Shown here piece by piece: positions 1 to 8,334 of a DNA stretch of 64,000 bases. Source of the DNA: Bauldia sp. (GTDB lineage: Bacteria > Pseudomonadota > Alphaproteobacteria > Rhizobiales > Kaistiaceae). Under the pieces are notes generated by a model, which made no database searches, was not told the origin of the DNA, and worked only from the letters and a program-made list of their open reading frames with translations. A program made the position numbers and the translations under genes. The DNA lies in contig JANQRX010000005.1 of assembly GCA_028284325.1 (NCBI GenBank), positions 310,001 to 374,000 on the forward strand. Reading direction: 5' to 3'. Every line of letters starts with the position of its first letter. The stretch's first letter is position 1.

Positions 1-1473
1 CGTGCGCGGTAGATCGTCCTCGACGTGGAAGCTCTTCGGCACCTTGTAGGCCGCCAGCCGTTCGCGGCACCAGGCGTCGAGGCTGCCGGTGTCGATGGTG
101 TGATCGGGGCGCGCCAGCAGGAACGCCGCGCCGACCTCGCCCCATCTGGCGTCGGCGACGCCGACGACCGCGGCTTCGAGAATGTCGGGATGGTTGTCGA
201 GCACGCGCTCGACTTCGGCGGGGTACACGTTCTCGCCGCCGGAGATGTACATGTCCTTGATGCGGTCGACGATGAAGAAATAGCCGTCCTTGTCGCGCCG
301 TGCGACGTCACCGCTTCGCAACCAGCCGTCTTCGGTGAACGCCGCGGCCGTCGCCTCCGGGTTCCGGTAGTAGCCGGGCGTGATCGCCGGTCCGCGCAGG
401 AGAAGCTCGCCCGGCCCGTCGCCACTGTGGCTGGTGTCTTCGGTGCCATCGCCGCCATCGATGCGGACCTCGGTCAGCATCTGGGCCTTGCCGATCGAAC
501 CGATCTTGTCGGTCGCCGAGTCGCGATCGACCAGGAATGCCGTCGGCCCGGTCTCGGTCATGCCGAAACCGTTGCAGATCAGCGCGCCGCGTTCGGCGAA
601 GAACGTGATCAGCGGTTCCGGCAACGGCGCACCGCCGCAGCCGCAGCGGATCGCCGACCAGTCGACCTCGTCGATGTCGGCGTGGAGGCTGAACGCCTGG
701 TAGATCGCCGGCACGCCGAAGAACTGGTTGACGGTGCCCGACTTCAAGGTTGCCAGGATGCCGTCGGGATCGAACTTCGCGAAGACGGTCGAGTGTCCGC
801 CGAACAGGAAGATCGGCAGGGTGTAGAGATTGATGCCCGCCGTGTGGAACAGCGGCAGGAAGTTGAGCGAGCTGTCGGTGCTCGTCATGTCGACGGCCTG
901 GCCGATGTTGACGGCGTTGGCCCAGGCCATGCGCGGCGTCTGGATGACCGCCTTGGGCGTGCCGGTCGTGCCGGAGGTGAGCATGAGGTACCAGATGTCG
1001 TCCGACGGAATGCGTCGCGGCGGCATCGGCACATGGTCGCGCCGGAGGTCGTCCAGCGACGGTGTGTCCGGCTCGGCATCCATGGCGAGCGTGGTCAGCC
1101 CGCGCATCTTCGCGAGCGCTCGCGCGGTGTCGCGATTGGCGTCGTCGTAGAGGATCGCGTTGGGGGCGAACGCCTCGGACACGCTGTCGAGTTCGCTCGC
1201 CGGCTGCCGCCAGTTCAGCGGCGCCATCACCAGTTCGGCCTTCTGGCAGGTGAATAGGGCGAGGAAGAAGTCGATGCGGTTCAGCGACAGGACGGCCAGA
1301 CGATCGCCCGGCGCCAGGCCGGCCGTGCGGAAGCCGGTGGCGATGCGGGCGGCCGCGTCGTCGACCTCGGCGAAGGTCAGGTGCTGTCCGCTCGCGTGTT
1401 CGGTGAAGGCGACGCGATCCGGCGTGAGCTCGGCGCGTTTCGCCGTCATGTCGGGAAGGGCGTCGGGGTTCAT
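1..1473 (-). CDS. AMP-dependent acyl-CoA synthetase, partial (3' end beyond window)
   Basis: This ligase adenylates a carboxylic acid, probably a medium- or long-chain or aromatic acid, and transfers it to CoA. The frame stays open for 491 codons to the left edge, so the C-terminus is missing and the ORF track, which needs a stop, did not list it. I translated it by hand. The ATP-binding loop LTSGTTGTPKAV lies near residues 165-176, GFGMTETGP near 301, and the hinge and C-terminal motifs GDV..RDKDGYFFIVDR and GGENVYPAEVE near 385-415. The ATG at 1473 overlaps the stop of the upstream enoyl-CoA hydratase as ATGA, which implies translational coupling in a TetR-hydratase-ligase operon. The family call is firm. 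The substrate cannot be read from sequence. Confidence 0.9.
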   Translation of the reverse strand, partial: MNPDALPDMTAKRAELTPDRVAFTEHASGQHLTFAEVDDAAARIATGFRTAGLAPGDRLAVLSLNRIDFFLALFTCQKAELVMAPLNWRQPASELDSVSEAFAPNAILYDDANRDTARALAKMRGLTTLAMDAEPDTPSLDDLRRDHVPMPPRRIPSDDIWYLMLTSGTTGTPKAVIQTPRMAWANAVNIGQAVDMTSTDSSLNFLPLFHTAGINLYTLPIFLFGGHSTVFAKFDPDGILATLKSGTVNQFFGVPAIYQAFSLHADIDEVDWSAIRCGCGGAPLPEPLITFFAERGALICNGFGMTETGPTAFLVDRDSATDKIGSIGKAQMLTEVRIDGGDGTEDTSHSGDGPGELLLRGPAITPGYYRNPEATAAAFTEDGWLRSGDVARRDKDGYFFIVDRIKDMYISGGENVYPAEVERVLDNHPDILEAAVVGVADARWGEVGAAFLLARPDHTIDTGSLDAWCRERLAAYKVPKSFHVEDDLPRT

Positions 1474-2258
1474 CGCGTCGCTTTGATGTTGGCGACGAAG
1501 CGGCGCATGCCGGCATCGACGGCAGGGCGCGTCACGTTACGGCAGAACGCGGCTTCCTCCGCGACAAGGCGACGGTGGATGACGTCCAGCCGCGGCGAGT
1601 CCCACACGAGCTGTTTGGCCGCGATCATCGCGTCGAGGTCGCGGGTTGCATAGGACGCAATGAGATCGTCGTGGGCGGCTTCGAGGGTGTCGGACGGCGC
1701 GACCGCAACGGCCAGCCCTTCGGCGACGGCCTCGTCGGCGGTGAGGCGGCGGTTGGCGTACTGCCAGGCAAGGGCGCGGCGCGGTCCGACGAGATCCGGC
1801 AGCAGCGCGGTCCAGCCGCCGTCGGGCGAAAAGCCAACCTCGGCGAAGTAGGGCTGGATGAACGCGTCGTCGGCGAGGAGGACCACGTCGGAGGCAAAGA
1901 GCAGGCCGGCGCTGCCGCCGGTCACCGCACCGCGCGCCGCGGTCACGATCACGGCCGGGAAATCGAGCATTCGTACGATGAGCGCCTGCAGCGCGCCCAC
2001 GACCTTATGTGCGTAGTCCTCGAGGTCGCCGGCGTCGCTGGCGGCGATGAAGCGGCCGAGATCGCCGCCGGAGGAAAAGTTGCGTCCCGCGGCGCTGAGG
2101 CGGACGATCGGCGTTTCCGCGGCCTCGGCCACGTCGAGCGCGTTGACGAGGTCGTCGAGCAACGCCGGTTCAAGGCTGTTGGCGCGTGGTGCGTCGAAGC
2201 CGATCTGCGTCGCCATGAGGTCATCGTGCAGACGCTGCCAGCTGACCGTCACCGTCAT
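1470..2258 (-). CDS. Enoyl-CoA hydratase/isomerase family protein
   Basis: This crotonase-fold protein of 262 residues probably acts on an acyl-CoA made by the downstream ligase. The oxyanion-hole segment GRNFSSGGDL lies near residue 65 and the second conserved segment ARGAVTGGSAG near 110. The stretch FIQPYFAEVGFSPDGG followed by LLPDLVG resembles PaaG-type isomerases more than classical hydratases, because the usual catalytic glutamate after the QP motif is not obvious. It may therefore isomerise rather than hydrate. The start at 2258 overlaps the tetR stop as ATGA, and its own stop overlaps the ligase start the same way, so the three genes form a tightly coupled operon. Confidence 0.88.
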   Translation of the reverse strand: MTVTVSWQRLHDDLMATQIGFDAPRANSLEPALLDDLVNALDVAEAAETPIVRLSAAGRNFSSGGDLGRFIAASDAGDLEDYAHKVVGALQALIVRMLDFPAVIVTAARGAVTGGSAGLLFASDVVLLADDAFIQPYFAEVGFSPDGGWTALLPDLVGPRRALAWQYANRRLTADEAVAEGLAVAVAPSDTLEAAHDDLIASYATRDLDAMIAAKQLVWDSPRLDVIHRRLVAEEAAFCRNVTRPAVDAGMRRFVANIKATR

Positions 2259-2842
2259 CGCGGGCCCTCCAGGCCATCGCGGATAAGACGGTAGGCCTGC
2301 TCGGCGACGGCATCGAGCCCGTCCGTCGATCGCTGGAGCGCGAAACGTTCGCCGAGCGACTTGGCCATGCCCATCAGCGCCCAGGCGCGCACCTCGGCGT
2401 CGCCGGGTCGGATCTCGCCGGCGTCGGCGGCGCGCTGGAGCTGGCGGGCATAGGCGGCGGCGAAGCCGGTGAAGTAGTCCCGATAGGCGGCGGGGTCGAC
2501 GAACCGCGCTTCCTCGACGATGCGGTAGAGCGCCGGCCGTTCGGCGACGAAACGAAGGAAGGCGCGCAGGCCCAGGTGCTCGGCTTCCAGACGGTCGCCG
2601 GCGCCGGCCGCCGCCTCGGACAGGACCGTGCGGGTCATGCGCCCCATCTCGGCAACGAGCTCGCTGAAGGCGGCTTCCTTGCTGTCGAAATAGATGTAGA
2701 ACGTGCCCTGGGCCGTGCCCGCCTGGCGCGTGATCTCCGAGATCGACGCCTCGGAGTAGCCGAGCTCGCCGAACACGGTCTCCGCCGCCCTCAGAATCTG
2801 CTCGCGGCGGTCTTTGCCTCTCTGGGTCTTGGGAACTGCCAT
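2255..2842 (-). CDS. TetR/AcrR family transcriptional regulator of the acyl-CoA operon
   Basis: This is a DNA-binding repressor of 195 residues. The N-terminal helix-turn-helix covers roughly residues 10-55, with EITRQAGTAQGTFYIYF as the recognition region and SKEAAFSEL after it. The rest is a helical ligand-binding domain. I chose ATG 2842 over the track start at 2866 because the earlier ATG lies inside the operator palindrome and has no Shine-Dalgarno sequence, while a GAGG stands upstream of 2842. It is the first gene of the operon with the hydratase and acyl-CoA ligase, so autoregulation by an acyl-CoA or related ligand is likely. The ligand is inferred from the neighbours only. Confidence 0.88.
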   Translation of the reverse strand: MAVPKTQRGKDRREQILRAAETVFGELGYSEASISEITRQAGTAQGTFYIYFDSKEAAFSELVAEMGRMTRTVLSEAAAGAGDRLEAEHLGLRAFLRFVAERPALYRIVEEARFVDPAAYRDYFTGFAAAYARQLQRAADAGEIRPGDAEVRAWALMGMAKSLGERFALQRSTDGLDAVAEQAYRLIRDGLEGPR

Positions 2843-2875
2843 ACGTAAACATGAACCTCGGTTCATGTTTACGTA
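2842..2875. promoter_or_regulatory. Perfect inverted repeat, probable TetR operator
   Basis: The core ACGTAAACATGAACC-TC-GGTTCATGTTTACGT is a perfect palindrome with 15-base arms, and one further base pair on each side also matches. It abuts the tetR start codon, so a bound dimer would block the start of the operon. The position and perfect symmetry support an operator. Which protein binds is inferred from the adjacent TetR gene. Confidence 0.8.
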
Positions 2876-3052
2876 GCACCGGCGTTCGGCCGGGTCAATT
2901 TGGCTGACGGCGGGCCCTGACGTTCACCCGCCCGCGGGCGGCGGCCGTACTCGGTTCCCGATGTCCATTGATCACGGCGTCGGCCGCACGCCGTCCACCT
3001 GCGTCGCCGCACACAGGCAACGCCGGGAACACCTCTGCCGTGACGGGTCGGC

Positions 3053-3394
3053 CTATTCGACGGCGTCCTTGATCAGCCTGACGATTGCCTGCTTGATCTT
3101 CGGATTGGGTATTTCCGAGAAGCTCCGCGCGAACTCGATGTCCAGCCTTCCGAACATCTCGTCGGCGCTGCTGCCATCGTCAATTCCGGCAAAGAAGGAC
3201 GACACCTCGGAATCCAGCACTTTTGCGAAGTCGTACAACCTGCTGGCGCTGATCCGGTTCTTGCCGGTCTCGTACTTTTGCACCTGCTGAAACGTGATTC
3301 CAGTTGCTTCGGCCAGCCGCACTTGCGTGAAGCCTCGCAGTATCCGCAAGGCTCGAAGTTGGGCGCCAACGTGTACGTCGACGTGATGCGGCAT
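3053..3394 (-). CDS. XRE-family helix-turn-helix regulator
   Basis: A 113-residue protein with a Cro/CI-type helix-turn-helix near residues 12-60: LRILRGFTQVRLAEATGIT, then QQVQKYETGKNRISASRLY and a conserved FF shortly after. The C-terminal half is a short helical tail with no recognised domain. The ATG at 3394 is preceded by GGAGAGG, which supports the start. It is a single gene between the acyl-CoA operon and the LysR gene, all on the minus strand. This kind of small regulator is common in alphaproteobacterial chromosomes. Its target is unknown. Confidence 0.85.
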   Translation of the reverse strand: MPHHVDVHVGAQLRALRILRGFTQVRLAEATGITFQQVQKYETGKNRISASRLYDFAKVLDSEVSSFFAGIDDGSSADEMFGRLDIEFARSFSEIPNPKIKQAIVRLIKDAVE

Positions 3395-3473
3395 GCATGC
3401 CTCTCCTGTTCGGTTTCAACTCATGAGGGGACCACACAGACAGGCATACTTCAACTGGTATTTGCAGAATTGA

Positions 3474-4502
3474 TTAGAAATTCGGCAACGTGTCACTGGG
3501 CTGAAATGCGGGGGAAGCGGCGAACTTCGACGGTGGTATGTACTCGTCTCTGAACCATGGAAACTGCTTGCTGTCGAACGACTCCTTCAGCCATCGGCGC
3601 ACGGCAGCCACGCGCTTGGTCTTCCCGGTGTCGGGATGATACGTCATCCAGATATCGAATTGCGTCTGCAGGCCGATGTCTTCCAGGGGTTCCACCTGGG
3701 CCGACAGCGCGGACAGGTAGGTCGGAAGCATCCCCAGGCCGGCGCCGTTGGCCACGGCCCAGTAATGCGCCGTGCTGGTGTTGGTGCGGACGGCAATGAA
3801 GCCCTCGCGCGGCACGTCGGGGAACAGCACGTCGACCTGATCGTTGTAGAGCTGCGGGGACAGTTGCTCGACGATGCGATGCCGGGTGATCTCGTCGACG
3901 CTCTTTGGACGTCCATAGGTGTCCAGATATGAGCGCGAAGCATAGGGAATTGCGTGCAGCCTGCCGACCTTGACCGCCTTCAGTTCGGGATTGGCGGGCT
4001 GTGAGATCTGGATCCCGATGTCCGTCTCCAGCCGGATGGGATCGGACGGGCGCATGGTGCAGTTGAGTTCCATGATGAGTTTGGGGTGCGCGCGCTGGAA
4101 CTCCGCAACACGGGGCATCAGCCAGAACGCACCGATCCCCTCCGTCACCGAGACCCGCACCTCGCCCGACAATCCGATGGTCGCACCCGGGGCAGGCCGC
4201 CGCAGATCGAACGTCGCCCGCTCCATCCGCAGCGCGCGCTCGTACACGACGAGACCGTCAGTTGTCGGCTTGGCCCCCGAAGCGCCCCGCGTGACCAGCG
4301 GTGCGCCGATCTGGTGTTCAAGCATGTCGACGTGGCTGCGGACCGTGTTGGTGGCGACCCCAAGACGTTTCGCGGCGGCGCGGAAACTTCCCGCCTGAAC
4401 CAGGCGGAGAAACACGCGAACAGCGTCCCAACTCAGATCCCTCGGATCGGTCTCCGTCGGGTGTTCGAAATACGGAACGCTCTTGCTCAAACTCTTAGCC
4501 AT
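3474..4502 (-). CDS. LysR-family transcriptional regulator
   Basis: A 342-residue regulator with an N-terminal winged helix near residues 24-85 (DAVRVFLRLVQAGSFRAAA, then KRLGVATNTVRSHVDMLE) and a C-terminal substrate-binding domain. It is slightly longer than the usual 300 residues because of extensions at both ends. It is divergent from the tandem-GNAT gene, with 105 bases between starts, so by the usual LysR arrangement it probably controls the GNAT-isochorismatase-small-protein operon. That link is inferred from position. I did not find a convincing T-N11-A box in the gap. Confidence 0.88.
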   Translation of the reverse strand: MAKSLSKSVPYFEHPTETDPRDLSWDAVRVFLRLVQAGSFRAAAKRLGVATNTVRSHVDMLEHQIGAPLVTRGASGAKPTTDGLVVYERALRMERATFDLRRPAPGATIGLSGEVRVSVTEGIGAFWLMPRVAEFQRAHPKLIMELNCTMRPSDPIRLETDIGIQISQPANPELKAVKVGRLHAIPYASRSYLDTYGRPKSVDEITRHRIVEQLSPQLYNDQVDVLFPDVPREGFIAVRTNTSTAHYWAVANGAGLGMLPTYLSALSAQVEPLEDIGLQTQFDIWMTYHPDTGKTKRVAAVRRWLKESFDSKQFPWFRDEYIPPSKFAASPAFQPSDTLPNF

Positions 4503-4607
4503 CGAAACCTCGGATTACTTGATAGCATTTTAGCTGCTCGCGTGTCTCTACTCGCCTATCGCGGGCATAAGTCGGCGTTTTTGGCAAGAACGGCGGGCGT
4601 TGTAGCT

Positions 4608-5846
4608 ATGAACGACATGTCAAGACAACCGATGGCGGACCCTACACGCGGACGGAAGGGTGTTCATTCACTCGACCACTTGGATATGCATGGCCTGTGC
4701 AAGCAGCTCACCGTGTTCAATCCAACCCGTGTGCAGATCGGTGAGCTGATGGATCGTGCCCGCGTCGATCTGCCGAAGATCGCAAGCAACGACGTCGTGC
4801 GCCGGGTCGTGCTCCGGAACCCCGATTCCTTCTGGGCCATCAGGCGCAACTCGGCGAATGAGCCTTCGGAGCCGCGGGGATTCGCGGCCTTCCTGATGCT
4901 GTCGGCGGACGGTGCGGATGCACTCGTGCGGGGCGAGCTGGACGCCACTGATCCGGCGCCGGAGTTTCTCGTTCGGCAGAACGAGAAGCCGGCGGCGATC
5001 TACGTCTGGCTCGTGCACGCCAAGGGGCGCCTTGCGCCGGCCCTCGGTCTGATCATGGAGAAGCTGCAGACGCCGTTGTACCGCGACGTCGACCTGATCG
5101 CCCGCGCCGTGACCAAGGAAGGCTATCAGTTCAATGACAGCCTCGGCTTCCAGCGCGGGCTGTGGTGGGATGGCCGGTTTCACCCGGCGATCCACCATTA
5201 CAGGCGGGCCGGCGTGGCCGGCGACGAGGCCCCGCTGATCGACATCCGCGCGCCCTACGACAGTTTCGGCGGTCGCAGCGACGAAACGACGGTGAAGGTC
5301 GTTCACTCCCTGGACGAGCTGTTGCAGGCGCATTCGATCCGCTCGTCGGTCTATATCGGCGAACAGGACTGCCCCTATTCGGAGGAGTTCGACGGCAACG
5401 ATTGTTCGGGCACCCATCTGCTGGCCTTTCACGACGGCGAGCCCGTGGGGTGCCTCCGCATTCGCTACTTCGCGGACTTCGCAAAGATCGAGCGCCTGGC
5501 GGTGCTCTCCAGGCACAGGCGACGCGGCGTCGGCCGGCGTCTGGTCCTGGCGGCGATCGAGTTCTGCCAGACGAAGGGATACAGCCACCTGGTCGCGCAT
5601 GCGCGCGTCGAGCTCGTGAACTTCTGGGACGGCCTCGGCTTCGCGCGGTGTCCGGACACGGCGGAGTTCTCGTTCTCGGGGCAGGCCTACATCGAGATCG
5701 AAAAGAGCATCACGCCTTCGGCCGAGGCTCTCAGCCGCGCAAGCGACCCCTACATCCTGATTCGTCCCGAAGGACGCTGGGACCGCCCGGGAGTCCTGGA
5801 ACGCTCGGTGGTTCCCAGGCGCGGACGCATGGCATTGGCGGCTTGA
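4608..5846 (+). CDS. Tandem GNAT-fold acetyltransferase
   Basis: A 412-residue protein that appears to contain two GNAT-like halves. The C-terminal half (about 240-380) is clear: an EQDCPY segment, FDGNDCSGTHLLAFHDGEPV, and the acetyl-CoA loop RHRRRGVGRR, like ElaA/YjcF-type acetyltransferases. The N-terminal half (about 30-190) has a GNAT-like order (GFAAFLML, AIYVWLVHAKGR, YQFNDSLGFQ) but no clear acetyl-CoA loop, so it may be a degenerate, non-catalytic domain. The start at 4608 is the first in-frame ATG after the LysR promoter gap. The long upstream extension in the ORF track is antisense to lysR. The next gene starts three bases after the stop. The acceptor substrate is unknown. Confidence 0.8.
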   Translation: MNDMSRQPMADPTRGRKGVHSLDHLDMHGLCKQLTVFNPTRVQIGELMDRARVDLPKIASNDVVRRVVLRNPDSFWAIRRNSANEPSEPRGFAAFLMLSADGADALVRGELDATDPAPEFLVRQNEKPAAIYVWLVHAKGRLAPALGLIMEKLQTPLYRDVDLIARAVTKEGYQFNDSLGFQRGLWWDGRFHPAIHHYRRAGVAGDEAPLIDIRAPYDSFGGRSDETTVKVVHSLDELLQAHSIRSSVYIGEQDCPYSEEFDGNDCSGTHLLAFHDGEPVGCLRIRYFADFAKIERLAVLSRHRRRGVGRRLVLAAIEFCQTKGYSHLVAHARVELVNFWDGLGFARCPDTAEFSFSGQAYIEIEKSITPSAEALSRASDPYILIRPEGRWDRPGVLERSVVPRRGRMALAA

Positions 5847-5848
5847 CC

Positions 5849-6445
5849 ATGGGCGTTGTCGATCTGCGGACATACCGGGACTCGTCGGCCACGCCGCTCC
5901 TGATCCTGGTCGACCCGCAACTTGAGTATCAGTGCGAGGACCGGGCGCTTCGCCTTGATTGCGCCGACGAGGCGATCGCCAACTGCCAGGCCCTCCTGTC
6001 GTTCGCCCGCGCCAGCCGTTTTCCGGTCGCGTTCGTGCGCTGGATCCAGAAGGGGAAGTTCTTCGGGCACATGTCGGCCGGGAGTGGCTGGATCGACGGC
6101 CTGGGACCTCGCGGTTCCGATATGATCTTCGATCGCGACATGCCGTCCTGCTACGCGAGTCGCGACTTCGCCGACATGATGGAACAGGGCGGCGGTTCGA
6201 ACGCCGTTATTGCCGGCTTCACCGGCACCATCGCGTGCCTGTCGACCATCATCGATGCCTTTCACCGGGGTCACCGGGTGATGTTCATCTCCGACGCCTC
6301 GGCGAGTCACCAGACCGTGGACGCATCGCATGCCGATGCCCATCGGGCCGCGGTCGGCATCGCCCGTCTCTATTGTCCGGTGGAGACCACCGCGAGGTGG
6401 ATCGCACGCCACCGGTCGAACGAACCGATGAAGGTCGGAGCATGA
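5849..6445 (+). CDS. Isochorismatase-like cysteine hydrolase
   Basis: A 198-residue protein of the isochorismatase-like fold, a group that includes nicotinamidases, N-carbamoyl-amidases and vinyl-ether hydrolases. The expected Asp-Lys-Cys triad can be placed at VDPQ (near residue 23), the QKGKFF region (near 70) and GTIACLST (near 132), followed by a typical ISDAS segment. It starts three bases after the tandem-GNAT stop, and its own stop overlaps the next start as ATGA, so the three genes are probably co-translated. The pairing with an acetyltransferase suggests amide or ester chemistry on a small molecule. The substrate cannot be assigned. Confidence 0.85.
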   Translation: MGVVDLRTYRDSSATPLLILVDPQLEYQCEDRALRLDCADEAIANCQALLSFARASRFPVAFVRWIQKGKFFGHMSAGSGWIDGLGPRGSDMIFDRDMPSCYASRDFADMMEQGGGSNAVIAGFTGTIACLSTIIDAFHRGHRVMFISDASASHQTVDASHADAHRAAVGIARLYCPVETTARWIARHRSNEPMKVGA

Positions 6446-6654
6446 CCTTCAACAAATCGTCTCGCGCCGACATCGAAGCGCTGGTCAGGCTGCTCCTGTA
6501 CGCGGAGAGCGAGGCGGAACGTCTCGGATTGGCCCAGACGGCCAAGCTGGCGCGCATTCCGGCCCGCGCGGGAATTCGCGAGGCGCGGGAGAAGTTCGGG
6601 ATTGGCGTCGGCCTCGAAACCGAACCCGATTCGGTGAAGCCGACATGCCACTAG
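6442..6654 (+). CDS. Small protein of unknown function, coupled to isochorismatase-like gene
   Basis: A 70-residue protein that I do not recognise. The first 45 residues look helical and charged (ADIEALVRLLLYAESEAERL). The C-terminal part is more polar and ends in Cys-His. No signal peptide, membrane segment or cysteine cluster is present. The ATG overlaps the isochorismatase stop as ATGA, so it is very likely expressed with that enzyme and may be an accessory or regulatory subunit. A ribosomal peptide precursor is possible but the sequence gives no direct support, since there is no leader-core boundary and only one cysteine. Confidence 0.65.
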   Translation: MTFNKSSRADIEALVRLLLYAESEAERLGLAQTAKLARIPARAGIREAREKFGIGVGLETEPDSVKPTCH

Positions 6655-6665
6655 AACGGACCGGT

Positions 6666-7451
6666 TCAGGGAAAGCTGTCGGCAAGAACGCGATCGAAGT
6701 GTTGGGCACACTCGGCGAAGGGGAAGTGGCCGACACCGGGCATCCACGCCACCGATCTGGCCGCGTCAGTCAGCTCCGGAACGAGGTCGCGGGTCGTGAA
6801 ATCGTGCTCCGCGAGCAGGATGTCGACCGGGATGTCGTCGCCGACCGCGCCACGGAAATCGAAGTTCCCCAGACTGTCCATCACACCTTGGAAGGTGTCC
6901 ATCCGGATCGAGAGACCGGGGACGGTCGCCGTCGAGTCCGGACCCAGGTAGTAGGGCAGCATCAGCGACACAAGCCGGTCGCTCTCGCCGGTCGCGGCAA
7001 GGCTTGCAAACCGTGCCGCGATGTCGGCCGGGATGCGCGAGAACAGCCTTTCGCGACAGGTCGTGTACGTCTCCAGCGTCAGCGGCATGGGCGTGATGTA
7101 CAGCCCTTCAGCGAATTTCACGCCGCTGCCGACCGCGACCAGCGCTCCCCAGGAGTGCGCGCAGACGCCCACGGGGTTCCCGTCCGACACCATCCCGGCG
7201 AGTTCACGAACCTGCGTGAAGATCGCTTCGGCGGTCGTCGGGCCAGGCTCGGATGCCGGTCCGTTGCCCGATCCGATCTGGTCGAAGAAGGCAAGCGTCC
7301 GGCGCGTTTCCAGCCGCGACAGCGGCTTCCGCAGATACCTGTGGTCGAAGCCCGGACCACCGTGGAGGACCATCACCAACGGCCCATGGCCGCTGAGGTG
7401 GACGCGCGTCGGGCCGACGCTGGTTTCCAGATCTAGGACGCGACTGGCCAT
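6666..7451 (-). CDS. Alpha/beta hydrolase, proline iminopeptidase-like
   Basis: A 261-residue alpha/beta hydrolase. The oxyanion-hole motif HGGPG lies near residue 30, DQIGSGNG near 57 matches the DQRGSG signature of prolyl iminopeptidases, the nucleophile elbow AHSWGALVA lies near 98, and the acid and histidine sit in LLAEHD and PGVGHFPF. It lacks the large cap of full iminopeptidases, so it could be an esterase, amidase or lactonase. It converges on the small-protein gene and starts head-to-head with the methyltransferase. No Shine-Dalgarno sequence is obvious at ATG 7451. Confidence 0.83.
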   Translation of the reverse strand: MASRVLDLETSVGPTRVHLSGHGPLVMVLHGGPGFDHRYLRKPLSRLETRRTLAFFDQIGSGNGPASEPGPTTAEAIFTQVRELAGMVSDGNPVGVCAHSWGALVAVGSGVKFAEGLYITPMPLTLETYTTCRERLFSRIPADIAARFASLAATGESDRLVSLMLPYYLGPDSTATVPGLSIRMDTFQGVMDSLGNFDFRGAVGDDIPVDILLAEHDFTTRDLVPELTDAARSVAWMPGVGHFPFAECAQHFDRVLADSFP

Positions 7452-7512
7452 GTCATCGCAAACTCAACCGCAAACCGACCCGAAAAGGCAAGCGCCGCGT
7501 CCCTCGGCGGCA

Positions 7513-8334
7513 ATGGTCCAACTGTCGGACTCCACCGATCCGGTCCTCTCCACCGAGTCCCGGGAATCCGGTCATCGTTGGGCCGATCTGCTGGCTCGGC
7601 AAGTCGAAGCGTTCACGCCGCACGAGATATCCTACCTCGATGACTGCCCGACCTGGTCGGGCGCAACCACGGTTCTCGATGTCGGATGCGGCGACGGGAG
7701 CTTCATGCGCACGCTGGGCCGGGCCTACCCCGACAAGCGCTTCACGGGGATCGATGTGTCCGCGGACCTGCTGGCGTTCGCCCGCGACGCCGATCCGGAG
7801 GGCGCCTACCGCCACGCGGATTTCTCGGGCTTCGACAGCGCGCATCGATTCGACGTCATCCTGCTGCGCTTCGTCGTGCAGCATCTGACCGACTTCGGTG
7901 CGGTGCTTGCAAGCTGCGAGCGCCTTCTCGCGCCCGGCGGCGCTGTTCTCATCATCGAATCGGACCTCGGCGCAAGCACGACGACCGTGGCGTTGCCGAC
8001 GGTTCTGGGTGCGCTCACGGATTTCGAGGCGCGCCGCGAACAGGATCAACGGCTGAAGATCGCCGTGAAGGATCCTCGCGCCCTGTTGCGCAACCATCCG
8101 CAATGGGACGTGACGTTCAGTGATCAGATCAACGTGCCGCTCGCCGGGCCGGTCGCGTCGGACCTGTGCGAAAAGTGGCTGGACGTCATTCGGGAAAGCG
8201 ACCTCGTCCGCTGGTCGGCCGACGACGCTCTTGCCGAGCTGGCCGATCTGCGCGCCGGCGGCGCCATCAATGCCGTGTTGCGGGCCACCTGCATTCATCG
8301 AACCGGCGACGCGCCGAGCCGCGGCGCCAACTGA
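7513..8334 (+). CDS. SAM-dependent class I methyltransferase
   Basis: A 273-residue protein with a Rossmann-type SAM site: VLDVGCGDGSF (motif I) near residue 58, FTGIDVS (acidic loop) near 79, FDVILLRFVVQHL near 112 and LLAPGGAVLIIE near 139. The family is close to UbiE/Methyltransf_25 types. The track frame also allows ATG 7450, but that codon overlaps the start codon of the opposite-strand hydrolase and adds a low-complexity leader, so I prefer ATG 7513. Neither start has a strong ribosome-binding site. The substrate is unknown. Proximity to the hydrolase and GNAT genes suggests a shared small-molecule pathway. Confidence 0.82.
   Translation: MVQLSDSTDPVLSTESRESGHRWADLLARQVEAFTPHEISYLDDCPTWSGATTVLDVGCGDGSFMRTLGRAYPDKRFTGIDVSADLLAFARDADPEGAYRHADFSGFDSAHRFDVILLRFVVQHLTDFGAVLASCERLLAPGGAVLIIESDLGASTTTVALPTVLGALTDFEARREQDQRLKIAVKDPRALLRNHPQWDVTFSDQINVPLAGPVASDLCEKWLDVIRESDLVRWSADDALAELADLRAGGAINAVLRATCIHRTGDAPSRGAN

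Noticed and set aside
308-1516. 402-residue minus-strand ORF in the track
   Set aside because: It is an arginine-rich shadow frame of the acyl-CoA synthetase, whose true frame is open to the window edge and was not listed.
6442-6654. Ribosomal peptide (RiPP) precursor
   Set aside because: The protein has one cysteine, no leader-core boundary, and no adjacent cyclase, radical-SAM or protease-exporter gene.
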